A stretch of DNA of 39,654 nucleotides from Bacillota bacterium. Its GTDB lineage: Bacteria > Bacillota > Clostridia > Clostridiales > Clostridiaceae. Each line of letters opens with the position of its first letter. Position 1 is the stretch's first letter. A program made the position numbers and the translations under genes. Positions 24,802 to 32,661 of the stretch are shown here, one piece after another. The stretch is taken from assembly GCA_021781745.1 (NCBI GenBank), contig JAJXWH010000047.1:1-39654 (forward strand), written 5' to 3'. Below the pieces are notes generated by a model. That model was not told the DNA's origin, did no database searches, and saw only the letters and a program-made list of their open reading frames with translations.

Positions 24802-24841
24802 AAAGCTGAAACTTTCTAAAATATAAGAAAATCTCAGCTTT
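24802..24841 (-). terminator. Hairpin directly after the universal stress protein gene
   Basis: AAAGCTGA pairs with TCAGCTTT, extended by an imperfect inner stem. It lies 12 bases past the stop codon at 24853. The U-tract is weak, and the stronger terminator at 24612 lies further on. Confidence 0.5.
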
Positions 24842-24852
24842 AATAATAAAAT

Positions 24853-25245
24853 TTATTGAGGAAGAATTACTACTGGTATTTTAGCATCTTTAAGAACCTT
24901 ATTTGTTACAGAACCAATAATTCTGAGTAACTTTGTTTTAGAAGACTTTGCCATTATTATCATATCATAGTTACCTTCTTCAGCTTTTTTTAATATTTCA
25001 TCTGGGGTATATCCGACAGCAAGAAACTTTTCAACTGTATATCCCTCTAATTTCGCTGATACTTCCTTTAAAACTAGTTTACTTCTTTTTTGAAAATCAC
25101 CTGAATCATCAGCCACAATTCTTTCGCTTACATTCATTAGTGTAATTTCAATATCATTCTTATCAAAGTGTTTTTTTATCCAATTAATAGGATACATGCT
25201 CATTTCTGATACATCCAATGGAACTAAAACTTTTGTTTTCTTCAT
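24853..25245 (-). CDS. Universal stress protein (UspA family)
   Basis: About 130 residues with the alpha/beta Usp fold. The start MKKTKVLVPLDVSEMS carries the first strand and the conserved Asp. YDMIIMAKSSKTKLLRIIGS (about 95-114) covers the nucleotide-binding loop, and KIPVVILPQ is the last strand. The usual G-2x-G-9x-G-S/T ATP motif is only partly kept (MAKSSK where many have GxRG), so ATP binding is uncertain. ATG 25243-25245 is chosen with AAAGGGTGTG upstream. It stands alone, with hairpins after it, between the SNF2 gene and the second AAA-nuclease gene. Confidence 0.82.
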   Translation of the reverse strand: MKKTKVLVPLDVSEMSMYPINWIKKHFDKNDIEITLMNVSERIVADDSGDFQKRSKLVLKEVSAKLEGYTVEKFLAVGYTPDEILKKAEEGNYDMIIMAKSSKTKLLRIIGSVTNKVLKDAKIPVVILPQ

Positions 25246-25385
25246 ATAAAACACACCCTTTCATAATTACGATATATTTTATATATTCGACATTTTGATA
25301 ACGTTTTCCTTCTTTTTTATCAATTACTTCTTGGTATATTGAGATTTTACACAAAACAATTTGCATTTAAATATTCATACTTTTT

Positions 25386-25410
25386 AGGCACATGAAAATG
25401 CCAAGTTCCA
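25386..25410. repeat. End fragment D of the intergenic repeat
   Basis: AGGCACATGAAAATGCCAAG and the following TTCCA match the right end of copy A read on the other strand, with a few bases missing. The rest of the element is not recognisable in 25411-25520. That stretch holds no gene. Confidence 0.45.
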
Positions 25411-25526
25411 CTTAAAGTAGAATATTCGTTATCTCAAAAAGGATTATCTTTTATGCCCATTTTAAAAGAAATATGCATTTGTGGAAATTTAAATTTTAAT
25501 GATAATATTAATATCTAATTGAATAA

Positions 25527-25590
25527 GGATATTGATATACCAAAATAATCATCAAAAGCCTTTATATTGCTAAAGAGCTTTTGATGGATA
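25527..25590 (+). pseudogene. 3' end and hairpin of a decayed Uma2-family gene
   Basis: GGATATTGAT is followed by AAAATAATCATC and a hairpin (ATCATCAAAAGC with GCTTTTGATGGAT, inner CTTTA/TAAAG). This parallels the end of Uma2 copy 1 (GGATATTGATTAACTAAAAT) and its hairpin at 4842-4884. Only the last codons and the hairpin remain. The hairpin may now serve as terminator for the AAA-nuclease gene copy 2, whose stop is 42 bases away. Confidence 0.55.
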
Positions 25591-25631
25591 GCTAATTTCC
25601 TTAATAGTCATTTTTTAAAATATACTCTTTA

Positions 25632-27182
25632 TTATATATACACAATAAATATCTCTTTATTTTCTACATATATTTTTTCATTTCTAAATTCCTTATTCTT
25701 ATTGAAATTATAAACAACTAAATAACCTTTATTAATAGAATGAATATTCAAATAATCACACAACTGATTTATACCGGCCTTATGATACTCTTCTCCGTGC
25801 CATATTTTTAGTTCTACTATATACTTATGGTTATTGTAAGTTACAACCACATCCAATCTTTTCTCTTGTGACACCTGAACCTCTTTAAAATCAAAGCCCA
25901 CGCCATTGATAATTGGTTTTATAAAAGCTAAAAATAGTAGTCTCCCATGATGCTCAATGAATTTTTCATCCTTATTGCTATACTGTTCTTTCATAAATTT
26001 CAGATAACTTAAAAGTATTTTTTCAAAATCTAATCCATTATCAATAGTTAAAAATTTATCTCTAAAGTTATAGCTGGATATATTTTCACTTTTATGTGCA
26101 TTTATTGCAGTTAAGTGATTATATATATATTGTTCAAATATCCTATTATGAATTTTACATTTATTGTTTTCGTGTTTTATGAACCCATATAATTCTCCAA
26201 GGGAGATTAAGCTGTCACTTGGAACATAGACTATCTCTTCCCCTGATAATACTATTTTTTCAATAAATCTTTTGAATTCTTTATTATTTTCTAGATTTTT
26301 TATTAAAGAATCAAATAAGGTATTCTTTTCATTTAAAAGCATCTTAACGGCCTTATCAATATTCTCTTCTATCCATGCTTCCTTGAAGTTTTCATCCATT
26401 ATTAAGCTTAATTTACTAACTAAAAAAGGATATCCACTAGTATAATAATACAGTTTTTCAGCTATAGCCAAAGTATCCATTTTCACATTTTCTTCATTAA
26501 CATAATCATTAAGCATAGTTTCTATTTCTAAAGAATTAAAAGTCATGTCAATGTTAAAATCAACTGCAATATTCCATGGACTGTTATACTTTTTTTCTTC
26601 TTCTGTTCTTAGCCTTAGTTTTAGGTTTTTCACATCATATACTCCAGCTAGAATTACGGAATGAAAAGTATAATCCATGTCATCATTAGCTAATATATAT
26701 TTATTTCTAAGCATTCCTAAAAAACTTAAAAACAGCTGATTATTACTGGCCTTATCAACTTCGTCTATAAGTAGTAATACTGGCTTTTCAGTATTTTGAA
26801 CAAACTTTGTTATAGCACTTGATAACATTTGTAAATTTTTAATTTCTGCTTTTAAAGATTTAAGCTCATTAGATTTTTCTAAATCTATAAACTGTAAGGA
26901 TTCTTGAATTAAAGTTAAAAAAGCGTTGCTAAAAGCTTCCTCATTTTCAAAAACACTATCTCCAATTCCCTCAAAGCTCATTCTTATTGCTAAGTACTTT
27001 TCTTTAAATACTTTTGTTATTTGAGATAGCAAAGTAGTTTTGCCATATTGCCTAGGTCTATTTATAACAAAATAATCTCCTCTATCTATAAGATTTTGAA
27101 CTTTTTTAATCTTATTATCTATATTAACCATATAGTGTTTTTTACTAATACAAGGCCCAGTTATATTAAATCTTTTTTTCAT
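25632..27182 (-). CDS. AAA-ATPase-like / PD-(D/E)XK nuclease fusion protein, copy 2
   Basis: About 516 residues, a full-length paralogue of the protein at 19641. The P-loop variant is INRPRQYGKTTLLSQ and Walker B is PVLLLIDEVDKAS. The C-terminal nuclease core has RLDVVVTY, YIVELKIWHG and GINQLCDYLN. ATG 27180-27182 is chosen because GAGGGGAGAG precedes it and homology with copy 1 begins at KKRFNITG. The upstream in-frame ATG would put the ribosome binding site inside the coding region. The gene is followed by the Uma2 relic and its hairpin. The two paralogues bracket the SNF2 and stress-protein genes. Confidence 0.8.
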   Translation of the reverse strand: MKKRFNITGPCISKKHYMVNIDNKIKKVQNLIDRGDYFVINRPRQYGKTTLLSQITKVFKEKYLAIRMSFEGIGDSVFENEEAFSNAFLTLIQESLQFIDLEKSNELKSLKAEIKNLQMLSSAITKFVQNTEKPVLLLIDEVDKASNNQLFLSFLGMLRNKYILANDDMDYTFHSVILAGVYDVKNLKLRLRTEEEKKYNSPWNIAVDFNIDMTFNSLEIETMLNDYVNEENVKMDTLAIAEKLYYYTSGYPFLVSKLSLIMDENFKEAWIEENIDKAVKMLLNEKNTLFDSLIKNLENNKEFKRFIEKIVLSGEEIVYVPSDSLISLGELYGFIKHENNKCKIHNRIFEQYIYNHLTAINAHKSENISSYNFRDKFLTIDNGLDFEKILLSYLKFMKEQYSNKDEKFIEHHGRLLFLAFIKPIINGVGFDFKEVQVSQEKRLDVVVTYNNHKYIVELKIWHGEEYHKAGINQLCDYLNIHSINKGYLVVYNFNKNKEFRNEKIYVENKEIFIVYI

Positions 27183-27391
27183 TACTAACTCTCTCCCCTC
27201 CTCACTATTGTAATTGTTATAATACACCACTCACTCTTTAAAAAATTAAAATCAAACTATTTTCTCTTCATTTTATATACTAATTATAACCGAAATATTA
27301 TTTTATTAAAACTTACCATGTTTAAAATTAACTCCTAATGTTATTTCTCAATTCATCTCTATCAATATACATTATAGTTATATTTCAGCAT

Positions 27392-27420
27392 AAAATAAGA
27401 GCTTACTTTACATAAGCCCT
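27392..27420 (-). terminator. Recurring terminator-like hairpin, copy 3
   Basis: 24 bases (27392-27415) are identical to 4933-4956. On the minus strand AGGGCTTA pairs with TAAGCTCT and is followed by TATTTTA. It lies about 190 bases past the HAD gene. Confidence 0.55.
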
Positions 27421-27454
27421 TGATCTATATACATCATGCATAACTTTTAATTTT

Positions 27455-27604
27455 CTAATTTCTTCGTCTTCTCATTGCTAATAACTTATTAAATCTCTCC
27501 TGGCTTGGCAGTTTAGATTGCTTATCCTTTTAACGTAATTTCATATCTCCTATTTCTACCACGGTTACATTCCCCATGAAATTGTCTGTATTATTTCGTT
27601 AATC
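27455..27604 (-). pseudogene. Possible decayed coding stretch after the HAD gene
   Basis: In the same frame as the HAD gene the minus strand reads FMGNVTVVEIGDMKLR, a stop, then KDKQSKLPSQERFNKLLAM and RRRRN before a stop. The sequence looks protein-like but matches no family I know. It could be the end of a lost gene fused after deletion, or chance. Confidence 0.25.
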
Positions 27605-28108
27605 CTAACTCAATTCTGCTACTGCAGATATTAATTTTTTCATTGAAGTTATTACTACATCTGCATAAGTCATTATGGATTGATTAATCTCCTCTGAAAG
27701 TAAAATTGTTCTCATTCCTATCTGTTTAGCTGGTGTAATATCCTTAAAATAATCATTACCAACCATTATACACTCGCTTGCTTCGATATTGAGCCTACGT
27801 GATATTTCATTGAAGAATTCAAGGCTTGGCTTTGAACATCCAAGTTCATTAGAAGTAAATAGGTATTTAAAATATTTTCTAATATCTACTCTTTCTAATG
27901 CTTTAGCCATTAACTCCACGTCAGAATCTCCTGCATTTGAAGCTACACAACATATGTAGTTTTCATTAAGTTTATCCAGAGATTCTTTAACTCCTGAAAT
28001 TACTTCTACATTCGGCCAGTTCACCATCGCACCATTATATTCTTTATAATCACGCATTAATGTATCTCCCCAATCGAATATAATAGCTTTAATCTCAAAA
28101 TTACCCAT
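27605..28108 (-). CDS. HAD-superfamily hydrolase (phosphatase-like)
   Basis: A 167-residue protein. Motif I is IIFDWGDTLMRD with nucleophile Asp12. Motif II lies near CVASNAG, motif III is the Lys in CSKPSLEFF, and motif IV is VGNDYFKDITPA. The insert between motifs is short, giving a compact cap. It probably dephosphorylates a small metabolite in the cytoplasm. The substrate is unknown. It is the first gene of the small-gene array in coordinate order and the last in transcription order. Confidence 0.82.
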   Translation of the reverse strand: MGNFEIKAIIFDWGDTLMRDYKEYNGAMVNWPNVEVISGVKESLDKLNENYICCVASNAGDSDVELMAKALERVDIRKYFKYLFTSNELGCSKPSLEFFNEISRRLNIEASECIMVGNDYFKDITPAKQIGMRTILLSEEINQSIMTYADVVITSMKKLISAVAELS

Positions 28109-28204
28109 TTTCTTCCCTCCCTTTTATCTTACTAGTTCTTTATTACTTTGTTATAATTACTGTTATTACATAGTTTCTGAATAAAACGAATTAACAATTT
28201 ATCA

Positions 28205-28612
28205 TTATATACTTTTAGTAAAAATTATCTCTAAAGGTTCATCATCCAATAGTAAACTACCAGAGTCTTTATACCCTAACTTTCTGTAAAAATGCTGTGC
28301 TTGTTCATTCGATAATGTTGATGTCATAACCAATTCATAGCCTTTAGTCTTCATTTCAGTTTCCCAAAATCCAACTAATTCCTTTCCTATTCCATTATTC
28401 CTATAGTTTTCATTTAAATAAAGCATATTCATAAATGGAGTGTTGTCCCAAAAGTAATTATATCGTAACCATCCTATAACTTTGTTATCCTGGTCTTTTG
28501 CTATCATAATTTCTTTTTCTTTTAATTTATTTTTTATTAATTGTTTTGATACATGTCTATCATTATCAAGTATAAATTGAAAATCTAACTCACTTGCATA
28601 TTCAAATTTCAT
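28205..28612 (-). CDS. GNAT-family N-acetyltransferase
   Basis: 135 residues. The acetyl-CoA-binding motif A is LYLNENYRNNGIGKELVGFW (about 67-86), close to the R/Q-x-x-G-x-G/A pattern. The following ELVMTSTLSNEQAQHFYRKL and GYKDSGSLL form the C-terminal GNAT strand and Tyr region. The short N-terminal half (KFEYASELDFQFILDNDRHV) is a typical first strand and helix. Substrate unknown. The ribosome binding site is weak (GAGAGTGTG). Confidence 0.82.
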   Translation of the reverse strand: MKFEYASELDFQFILDNDRHVSKQLIKNKLKEKEIMIAKDQDNKVIGWLRYNYFWDNTPFMNMLYLNENYRNNGIGKELVGFWETEMKTKGYELVMTSTLSNEQAQHFYRKLGYKDSGSLLLDDEPLEIIFTKSI

Positions 28613-28695
28613 TATTCACACTCTCACTCTCTATACTTAAGTTTTAAATTCATCAATACTTCATCATATTATACCATTGCGTTTTTTTACAATAA

Positions 28696-28904
28696 TTATG
28701 TAGGCATCTCTTGTAAAAACTCCAATACCTTCTTGTTCAAAAATGGTTGAATTAGGGGATATGTTAATTTATCTGGTATATCGTCAAATAATTTAATTTC
28801 ACCTATCTCAAAATGAAGCTCATTATTTAACGCCTCTACTTCTGAATAAAATAGTTGCCCAAAAGATTCAGTATAATTAACAGTTTCATCAGCTTTTTAA
28901 TCAT
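28696..28904 (-). pseudogene. NUDIX hydrolase remnant, frameshifted and internally deleted
   Basis: The start ATGATTAAA and the following bases match the intact NUDIX gene at 39107 except for one missing C, which shifts the frame. In the restored frame the sequence runs KADETVNYTESFGQLFYSEV, then ELHFEIGEIKLFDDIPDKL and a segment ending VLEFLQEMPT. That reads like the C-terminal part of a NUDIX protein. The NUDIX box itself is missing. Upstream DNA, with its GGAGG site, is shared with 39108-39180. Confidence 0.7.
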
Positions 28905-28977
28905 TATATTATCCTCCGTTATATAACTGTCTCTTAAGCTCATAGGAAAATTCCGAGGCAAGGTTGATGTCCTAATC

Positions 28978-29442
28978 TTACGCAATACCAAACTCAATTT
29001 TGAGTTTTTCATACCTGCTTTTTTCATGTGGTAATATTTCAAAGGTAGGATTATAAAAGCAATGCTGAAGCACATCTGCATCTATTAAAATTTCATTAAA
29101 ATCAGAATGCACCAATCCTTTTTCGCTGTGTGTATAAATAGCATAACAAATAATTTTAGTTTCATCCTCATTTGTTATCTGTAATGATGTCAGTATTTCC
29201 TTTGCCAAAACGGCACCTTTATGTGCATGGTCTTTAGTATCCATTCTAGCATATGAATATATGTCATGAAGCATACCTGCCATAGTTGCAAGTTCAGCAT
29301 TCTCTCCACGTTTTAATGCAATTAATGCACAAGATTGAGCAACTCCATATAAATGTACATAAGCACATCTTCGTTCTTCAAAATCTGACATATTTAAAAG
29401 TATATTATCAATATATTGTCTTAAAATCTCAATTCTGTTCAT
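28978..29442 (-). CDS. HD-domain metal-dependent phosphohydrolase, copy 1
   Basis: 154 residues. The HD signature is seen as YVHLYGVAQ (first His), MAGMLHDIYSY (HD pair), DHAHKGAVLA and AIYTHSEK, with a late Asp in ILIDADVLQH. Such proteins hydrolyse nucleotides or other phosphate esters with bound metal ions. ATG 29440-29442 follows GGAGGAG. A longer frame to 29484 lacks a ribosome binding site. It differs from the copy at 39180 at about seven residues. The gene is followed by the NUDIX remnant, in the same order as HD-NUDIX at 39644-38676. Confidence 0.85.
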   Translation of the reverse strand: MNRIEILRQYIDNILLNMSDFEERRCAYVHLYGVAQSCALIALKRGENAELATMAGMLHDIYSYARMDTKDHAHKGAVLAKEILTSLQITNEDETKIICYAIYTHSEKGLVHSDFNEILIDADVLQHCFYNPTFEILPHEKSRYEKLKIEFGIA

Positions 29443-29479
29443 TATTATTTTTCTCCTCCTAAATATGAGTAGTAATGGC

Positions 29480-29548
29480 TTCATAATAATTTACATTGGT
29501 GTAGTACTATAAACTCTTGATTGTTACACCTTTTAAGAAGATAGTAAA
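29480..29548. repeat. Upstream block shared by several genes of the array (copy 1)
   Basis: TTCATAATAATTTACATTGG and, further on, AAACTC and TTGTTACACCTTTTAAGAAG recur before the GNAT gene at 37221 (37251-37317). The TTGTTACACC part also recurs at 35404. It sits where a promoter should be, upstream of the HD gene. Confidence 0.5.
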
Positions 29549-29572
29549 TTAAATTTATATAATCACACTCTA

Positions 29573-30145
29573 CTACAAATCAAGATACCAAATAAATTGT
29601 ACCTCAAACCTGCTGTCAGCATCATCAACATAAGCATATTCATTAATCGTTCTTAAAATCGCTCCCTGTTTGTGATAAAACTTACAAGCAGGTACATTAT
29701 TGTTTTGACATTCAATTTTCATTTGTTTAAAACCATTGCTTCTTGACCACTCCACAGCCAAATCAAACAATTTCTGTCCTATTCCTTGGTGTTTATATTT
29801 ATCAGATACACGTATATCCCATAATACAGTCATATCATCTCTTCCATCAAGCATATGTATATCAGCAGTTCTTGAAACAATCGTTACTGCACCAATAGGT
29901 TTTTCATCATCAAATGCCATAAAAAATGTCCAGTTTGTTATATCAAATTTTTCACTAAACTTTGTTGCCTTCGCATGTTTTGAAAAATCTCGTATATAAT
30001 TTTTAATTGCCACTTCTTTTAAGAGAATCCCCCCAAGTCCGTTATTAATTCTATCTAACACATAATGGCTATTTACATCAACTCGCATGGGAATTTCATC
30101 GTATTGTTCAAAATAATTACAATCAATTCTTTTATAACTTATCAT
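29573..30145 (-). CDS. GNAT-family N-acetyltransferase
   Basis: About 190 residues. The GNAT core has WDIRVSDKYKHQGIGQKLF (about 108-126), which holds the acetyl-CoA-binding pattern (Q-G-I-G), followed by MKIECQNNNVPACKFYHKQG and a final strand ending IWYLDL. Antibiotic-acetylating enzymes such as streptothricin acetyltransferases have a similar NVPACKFYHKQGF segment, so a role in drug acetylation is possible but not proven. ATG 30143-30145 is chosen, with GGAGG five bases before it. The upstream TTG lies within that site. Confidence 0.82.
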   Translation of the reverse strand: MISYKRIDCNYFEQYDEIPMRVDVNSHYVLDRINNGLGGILLKEVAIKNYIRDFSKHAKATKFSEKFDITNWTFFMAFDDEKPIGAVTIVSRTADIHMLDGRDDMTVLWDIRVSDKYKHQGIGQKLFDLAVEWSRSNGFKQMKIECQNNNVPACKFYHKQGAILRTINEYAYVDDADSRFEVQFIWYLDL

Positions 30146-30164
30146 TATATCCTCCAATTAAAGT

Positions 30165-30330
30165 TCACCTTTTACTATTCCATAGCTGTTTAAAATATTT
30201 GTTATGATCCAGGAGTTCCTTAAATACCCCATCGCCAACAATTTTACCTTCCTTAAATATATATATTTTTTCAACATCTTTTATTGTATTCAAACGATGA
30301 GCAATAATAATTATTTTGTTTTTTTAAAAT
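30165..30330 (-). pseudogene. C-terminal remnant of an ABC-transporter ATPase
   Basis: The frame reads NKIIIIAHRLNTIKDVEKIY, then IFKEGKIVGDGVFKELLDHN and KYFKQLWNS with a stop. IIIAHRLNT carries the H-loop histidine of MsbA/LmrA-type exporters, and the rest matches the family's last 45 residues. The P-loop, Walker B and membrane part are absent. Confidence 0.8.
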
Positions 30331-30449
30331 TTCATCACATTTTTCATTACTAATTCCCCTGGAGCATCGTTAAATCTTTTTATACTTCCAATTCCGCATA
30401 CATCTGCTCCTAATGAATATGCCATTTCTTTAATATAATTACTATCCAT
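30324..30449 (-). pseudogene. N-terminal remnant of a QueG-like iron-sulfur protein
   Basis: After a GGGGGATAAAATT ribosome binding site the frame reads MDSNYIKEMAYSLGADVCGI then GSIKRFNDAP, which fits the start of epoxyqueuosine-reductase-like proteins. After that it diverges and stops at 41 residues. The join with the ABC remnant lies near 30330-30360, so a deletion fused two gene ends. Confidence 0.6.
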
Positions 30450-30547
30450 AATTTTATCCCCCTATTCAAAGTACGATATTCTCTTAAAACTAATTTTACT
30501 TTCTTCGTATTTTGATCTACTATTACGTTTTATAAGAAATATACGAA

Positions 30548-31312
30548 TTACTTAGTTTTAATCTTTTTTGATTTGATTATAAATGAGTTAGGTATATACT
30601 TAGCTCTATAAAGAGAATAATATTGCTCGGAAGGTTCCGCTTCTATATTTGTATACTTTTCTGCAATATCTCCCTCAATAAGTTTTTCAATATTTAAGCC
30701 TGAGGATATTAACTCATTAATAAATGTGCTTAATCTAATTCTATTTAAAGTAACTGGCTGTCCCTTAAATGTTTTATTTGGCTGAATCCCATCATCAAAG
30801 TACGACCTTTCTACAACTATATTAGTATCGTTATTTCCTAAACATTGATAAATCGGATGGTCCCAACTAAATATCAGTATTCCATCTTCTTTTAAATATG
30901 AAAATATATTTTTAAAAGTTTGTTTTAAGTCTGTAGTCCATCCAAGTGCATATATAGAATAAATTATATCAAAGTAGTTTTTAGGTATATCTGCTTCTAA
31001 CTCCATAGGTGAACAATATAAATTAGCATTATAGTCTTTCTTGCTTAAATAATCCTTTGCAGTTTCAATCTGAGTTGATGAAATATCCATACCCCAGAGT
31101 TCTTGTGCACCTCTCTTCGCCATATATTCTAATGAATGACCACTTCCACAACCAATTTCTAATACTTTTTTATCGCTAACGTCGCCAAATAAATTTAATT
31201 CAGTTTCGCTTTTAATAAACGGTCCATATTCAGGTAATGCAGTTATTCCAAAAAATTGTTGAGCAATATTATCCCAACACTTCTTATTAATTTCAAGCAT
31301 ATCATTTTTCAT
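30548..31312 (-). CDS. Class I SAM-dependent methyltransferase
   Basis: About 254 residues. Motif I is VLEIGCGSGHSLEYMAKRG (about 56-74). The motif II acidic residue is in LWGMDISSTQIE, and a motif IV-like region is YFDIIYSIYALGW. The start NKKCWDNIAQQFFGITALPEYGP is typical of a clostridial and bacillar small-molecule methyltransferase family. ATG 31310-31312 follows GGAGGAG at good spacing. The upstream TTG/ATG frames are rejected for lack of a site. Substrate unknown. Confidence 0.82.
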   Translation of the reverse strand: MKNDMLEINKKCWDNIAQQFFGITALPEYGPFIKSETELNLFGDVSDKKVLEIGCGSGHSLEYMAKRGAQELWGMDISSTQIETAKDYLSKKDYNANLYCSPMELEADIPKNYFDIIYSIYALGWTTDLKQTFKNIFSYLKEDGILIFSWDHPIYQCLGNNDTNIVVERSYFDDGIQPNKTFKGQPVTLNRIRLSTFINELISSGLNIEKLIEGDIAEKYTNIEAEPSEQYYSLYRAKYIPNSFIIKSKKIKTK

Positions 31313-31357
31313 AAACACACTCCTCCTCATGATTTTTAAAGTTACTTCCACTTAGTG

Positions 31358-31377
31358 CATAATTTACTATTGTGAAT
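31358..31377 (-). promoter_or_regulatory. Candidate promoter motif of the array (methyltransferase copy)
   Basis: CATAATTTACTATTGTG resembles CATAATTTACTATTATG at 36724 (before the RimJ-like gene) and CATAATAATTTACATTGGTG at 29482. All lie 40-60 bases upstream of a start codon. A shared promoter core is inferred. Confidence 0.35.
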
Positions 31378-31447
31378 TAATTGTAACATATTTTGTAAAT
31401 ACTTCTTCTTAAAATTTCATTTATGGAAAATTGTATTTCTAAATGAT

Positions 31448-32527
31448 TTACAATATATCAATTACTAAATCATCCCCTACTCCAATTTTGGTTATAAAAA
31501 TTTTATTTAAGTCGAAATTTACTGTAACAATATTTAAACATATTTCCGATACTTTACCTATTACTCTTGTTGGCGCGTTTGGATTACTTAATGATTTTCT
31601 AGGCGCATCATTCCATGTACTAATATATTTAATGCCATTTCTTGTTAGAACTTGTTCACTATGTGTATGTCCATAGAAAAAAGCAATGACTTTTCCAAGT
31701 CCTTGTGAAGAAAAATCAACTGAAACTGATTGCTCAAAATCTCCAGTAGTTGCTATAGAATTGTATTTTATCCCCATCTTAAATGCATCTATAATACCTA
31801 ACATTATAGTTCCATTATATACAAGATTGTCTGCACCTATCATTTCTTCTGGAAATGGATTAACATGAGTAAAAAACATAACTTTCCATTGCTCATTTGG
31901 TATCTTCAATGCAATGTGTGCTAACCAGTTTAATTGGGCATTTGAGTAAGCATAAGTATTTTGTCCATCATACTTCCATGCTGCCTTGTTATATTGATTT
32001 TTAAAATATGGAATATCGATAGAATTTAAAAAAATTGCTCTAGTCTTATATTCTGGCATATCATAGTAATAGTACATTCCTTCTCTATTTGCTTCATCAA
32101 ATTGAACAATTCCCTCTAACCTTTTAAACATGATATTATATTGTTCTTGTGGTACCATAGTATATTTTACATTATCTACTCCATTTGAAATTATAGAATT
32201 ATCATCATGATTTCCTTTAACTGTAAAATAATTATCAAAAGATAACCTATTAATTAATTTTTCCGCAGTATCTAAATGAATGTGCTTTGTTATTCCATTA
32301 TCTAAATTGTCTCCACAACAAGCTGTAAATTTAATATCCATATTATTGTTTATGTAGTTTAAAGTCTCTATGTCTGAAAAATTCGATGCCTCAGTAATAT
32401 GTGGGTCGGTAAAAAAAGAGAAACTCACTGCTTTTTTATCTTGAAATTTTTTTGCTTTTACAATTTGTAAATCAACCATTTCTTTTAAATAAATTGGCAT
32501 TTTATTCTCATACATTTTATTATTCAT
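31448..32527 (-). CDS. Calcineurin-like metallophosphoesterase
   Basis: About 359 residues. The metal-binding blocks are in order: FFTDPHIT (D-x-H), CCGDNLDNG (GDxxD), VKGNHDDN (GNHD), MFFTHVNPFP and FFYGHTHSEQ (GHxH). No signal peptide is seen, so it is probably cytoplasmic. The spacing fits the larger phosphodiesterase/phosphatase members that hydrolyse nucleotides or phospholipid-type esters. The exact substrate is open. ATG 32525-32527 is preferred with GAGG six bases upstream. The TTG four codons earlier overlaps that site. Confidence 0.85.
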   Translation of the reverse strand: MNNKMYENKMPIYLKEMVDLQIVKAKKFQDKKAVSFSFFTDPHITEASNFSDIETLNYINNNMDIKFTACCGDNLDNGITKHIHLDTAEKLINRLSFDNYFTVKGNHDDNSIISNGVDNVKYTMVPQEQYNIMFKRLEGIVQFDEANREGMYYYYDMPEYKTRAIFLNSIDIPYFKNQYNKAAWKYDGQNTYAYSNAQLNWLAHIALKIPNEQWKVMFFTHVNPFPEEMIGADNLVYNGTIMLGIIDAFKMGIKYNSIATTGDFEQSVSVDFSSQGLGKVIAFFYGHTHSEQVLTRNGIKYISTWNDAPRKSLSNPNAPTRVIGKVSEICLNIVTVNFDLNKIFITKIGVGDDLVIDIL

Positions 32528-32546
32528 TTTACGCCTCAACTTTCAT

Positions 32547-32661
32547 TCAAATGTTTTTTACTTTCGATAGCTATTAGTAAATCTTCATCCCCAAAAAATC
32601 CCATTGCCTTTTTCCTTAACTTATTGCAAGTCAAAACTAAATGTGAGTCAAATTTTGATTG
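32547..32661 (-). other. In-frame open stretch after the GNAT stop codon
   Basis: Directly after the TAG of the GNAT gene at 32662 the same frame continues open with QSKFDSHLVLTCNKLRKKAM, GFFGDEDLLIAIESKKHLNE and S before a TGA. It reads like the tail of a protein, but I do not recognise it. It may be a relic of a gene end fused to the GNAT gene. Confidence 0.3.

Noticed and set aside
19641..27182. Composite transposon made of the two AAA-nuclease genes
   Set aside because: The genes are not transposases of a known type. They are diverged, have different flanks and show no terminal inverted repeats around the block.
28836..29081. Minus-strand 81-codon frame spanning the HD gene end and the NUDIX start
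   Set aside because: It reads the HD gene in a wrong frame and then the NUDIX relic. It is explained by the HD gene and the frameshifted NUDIX remnant.
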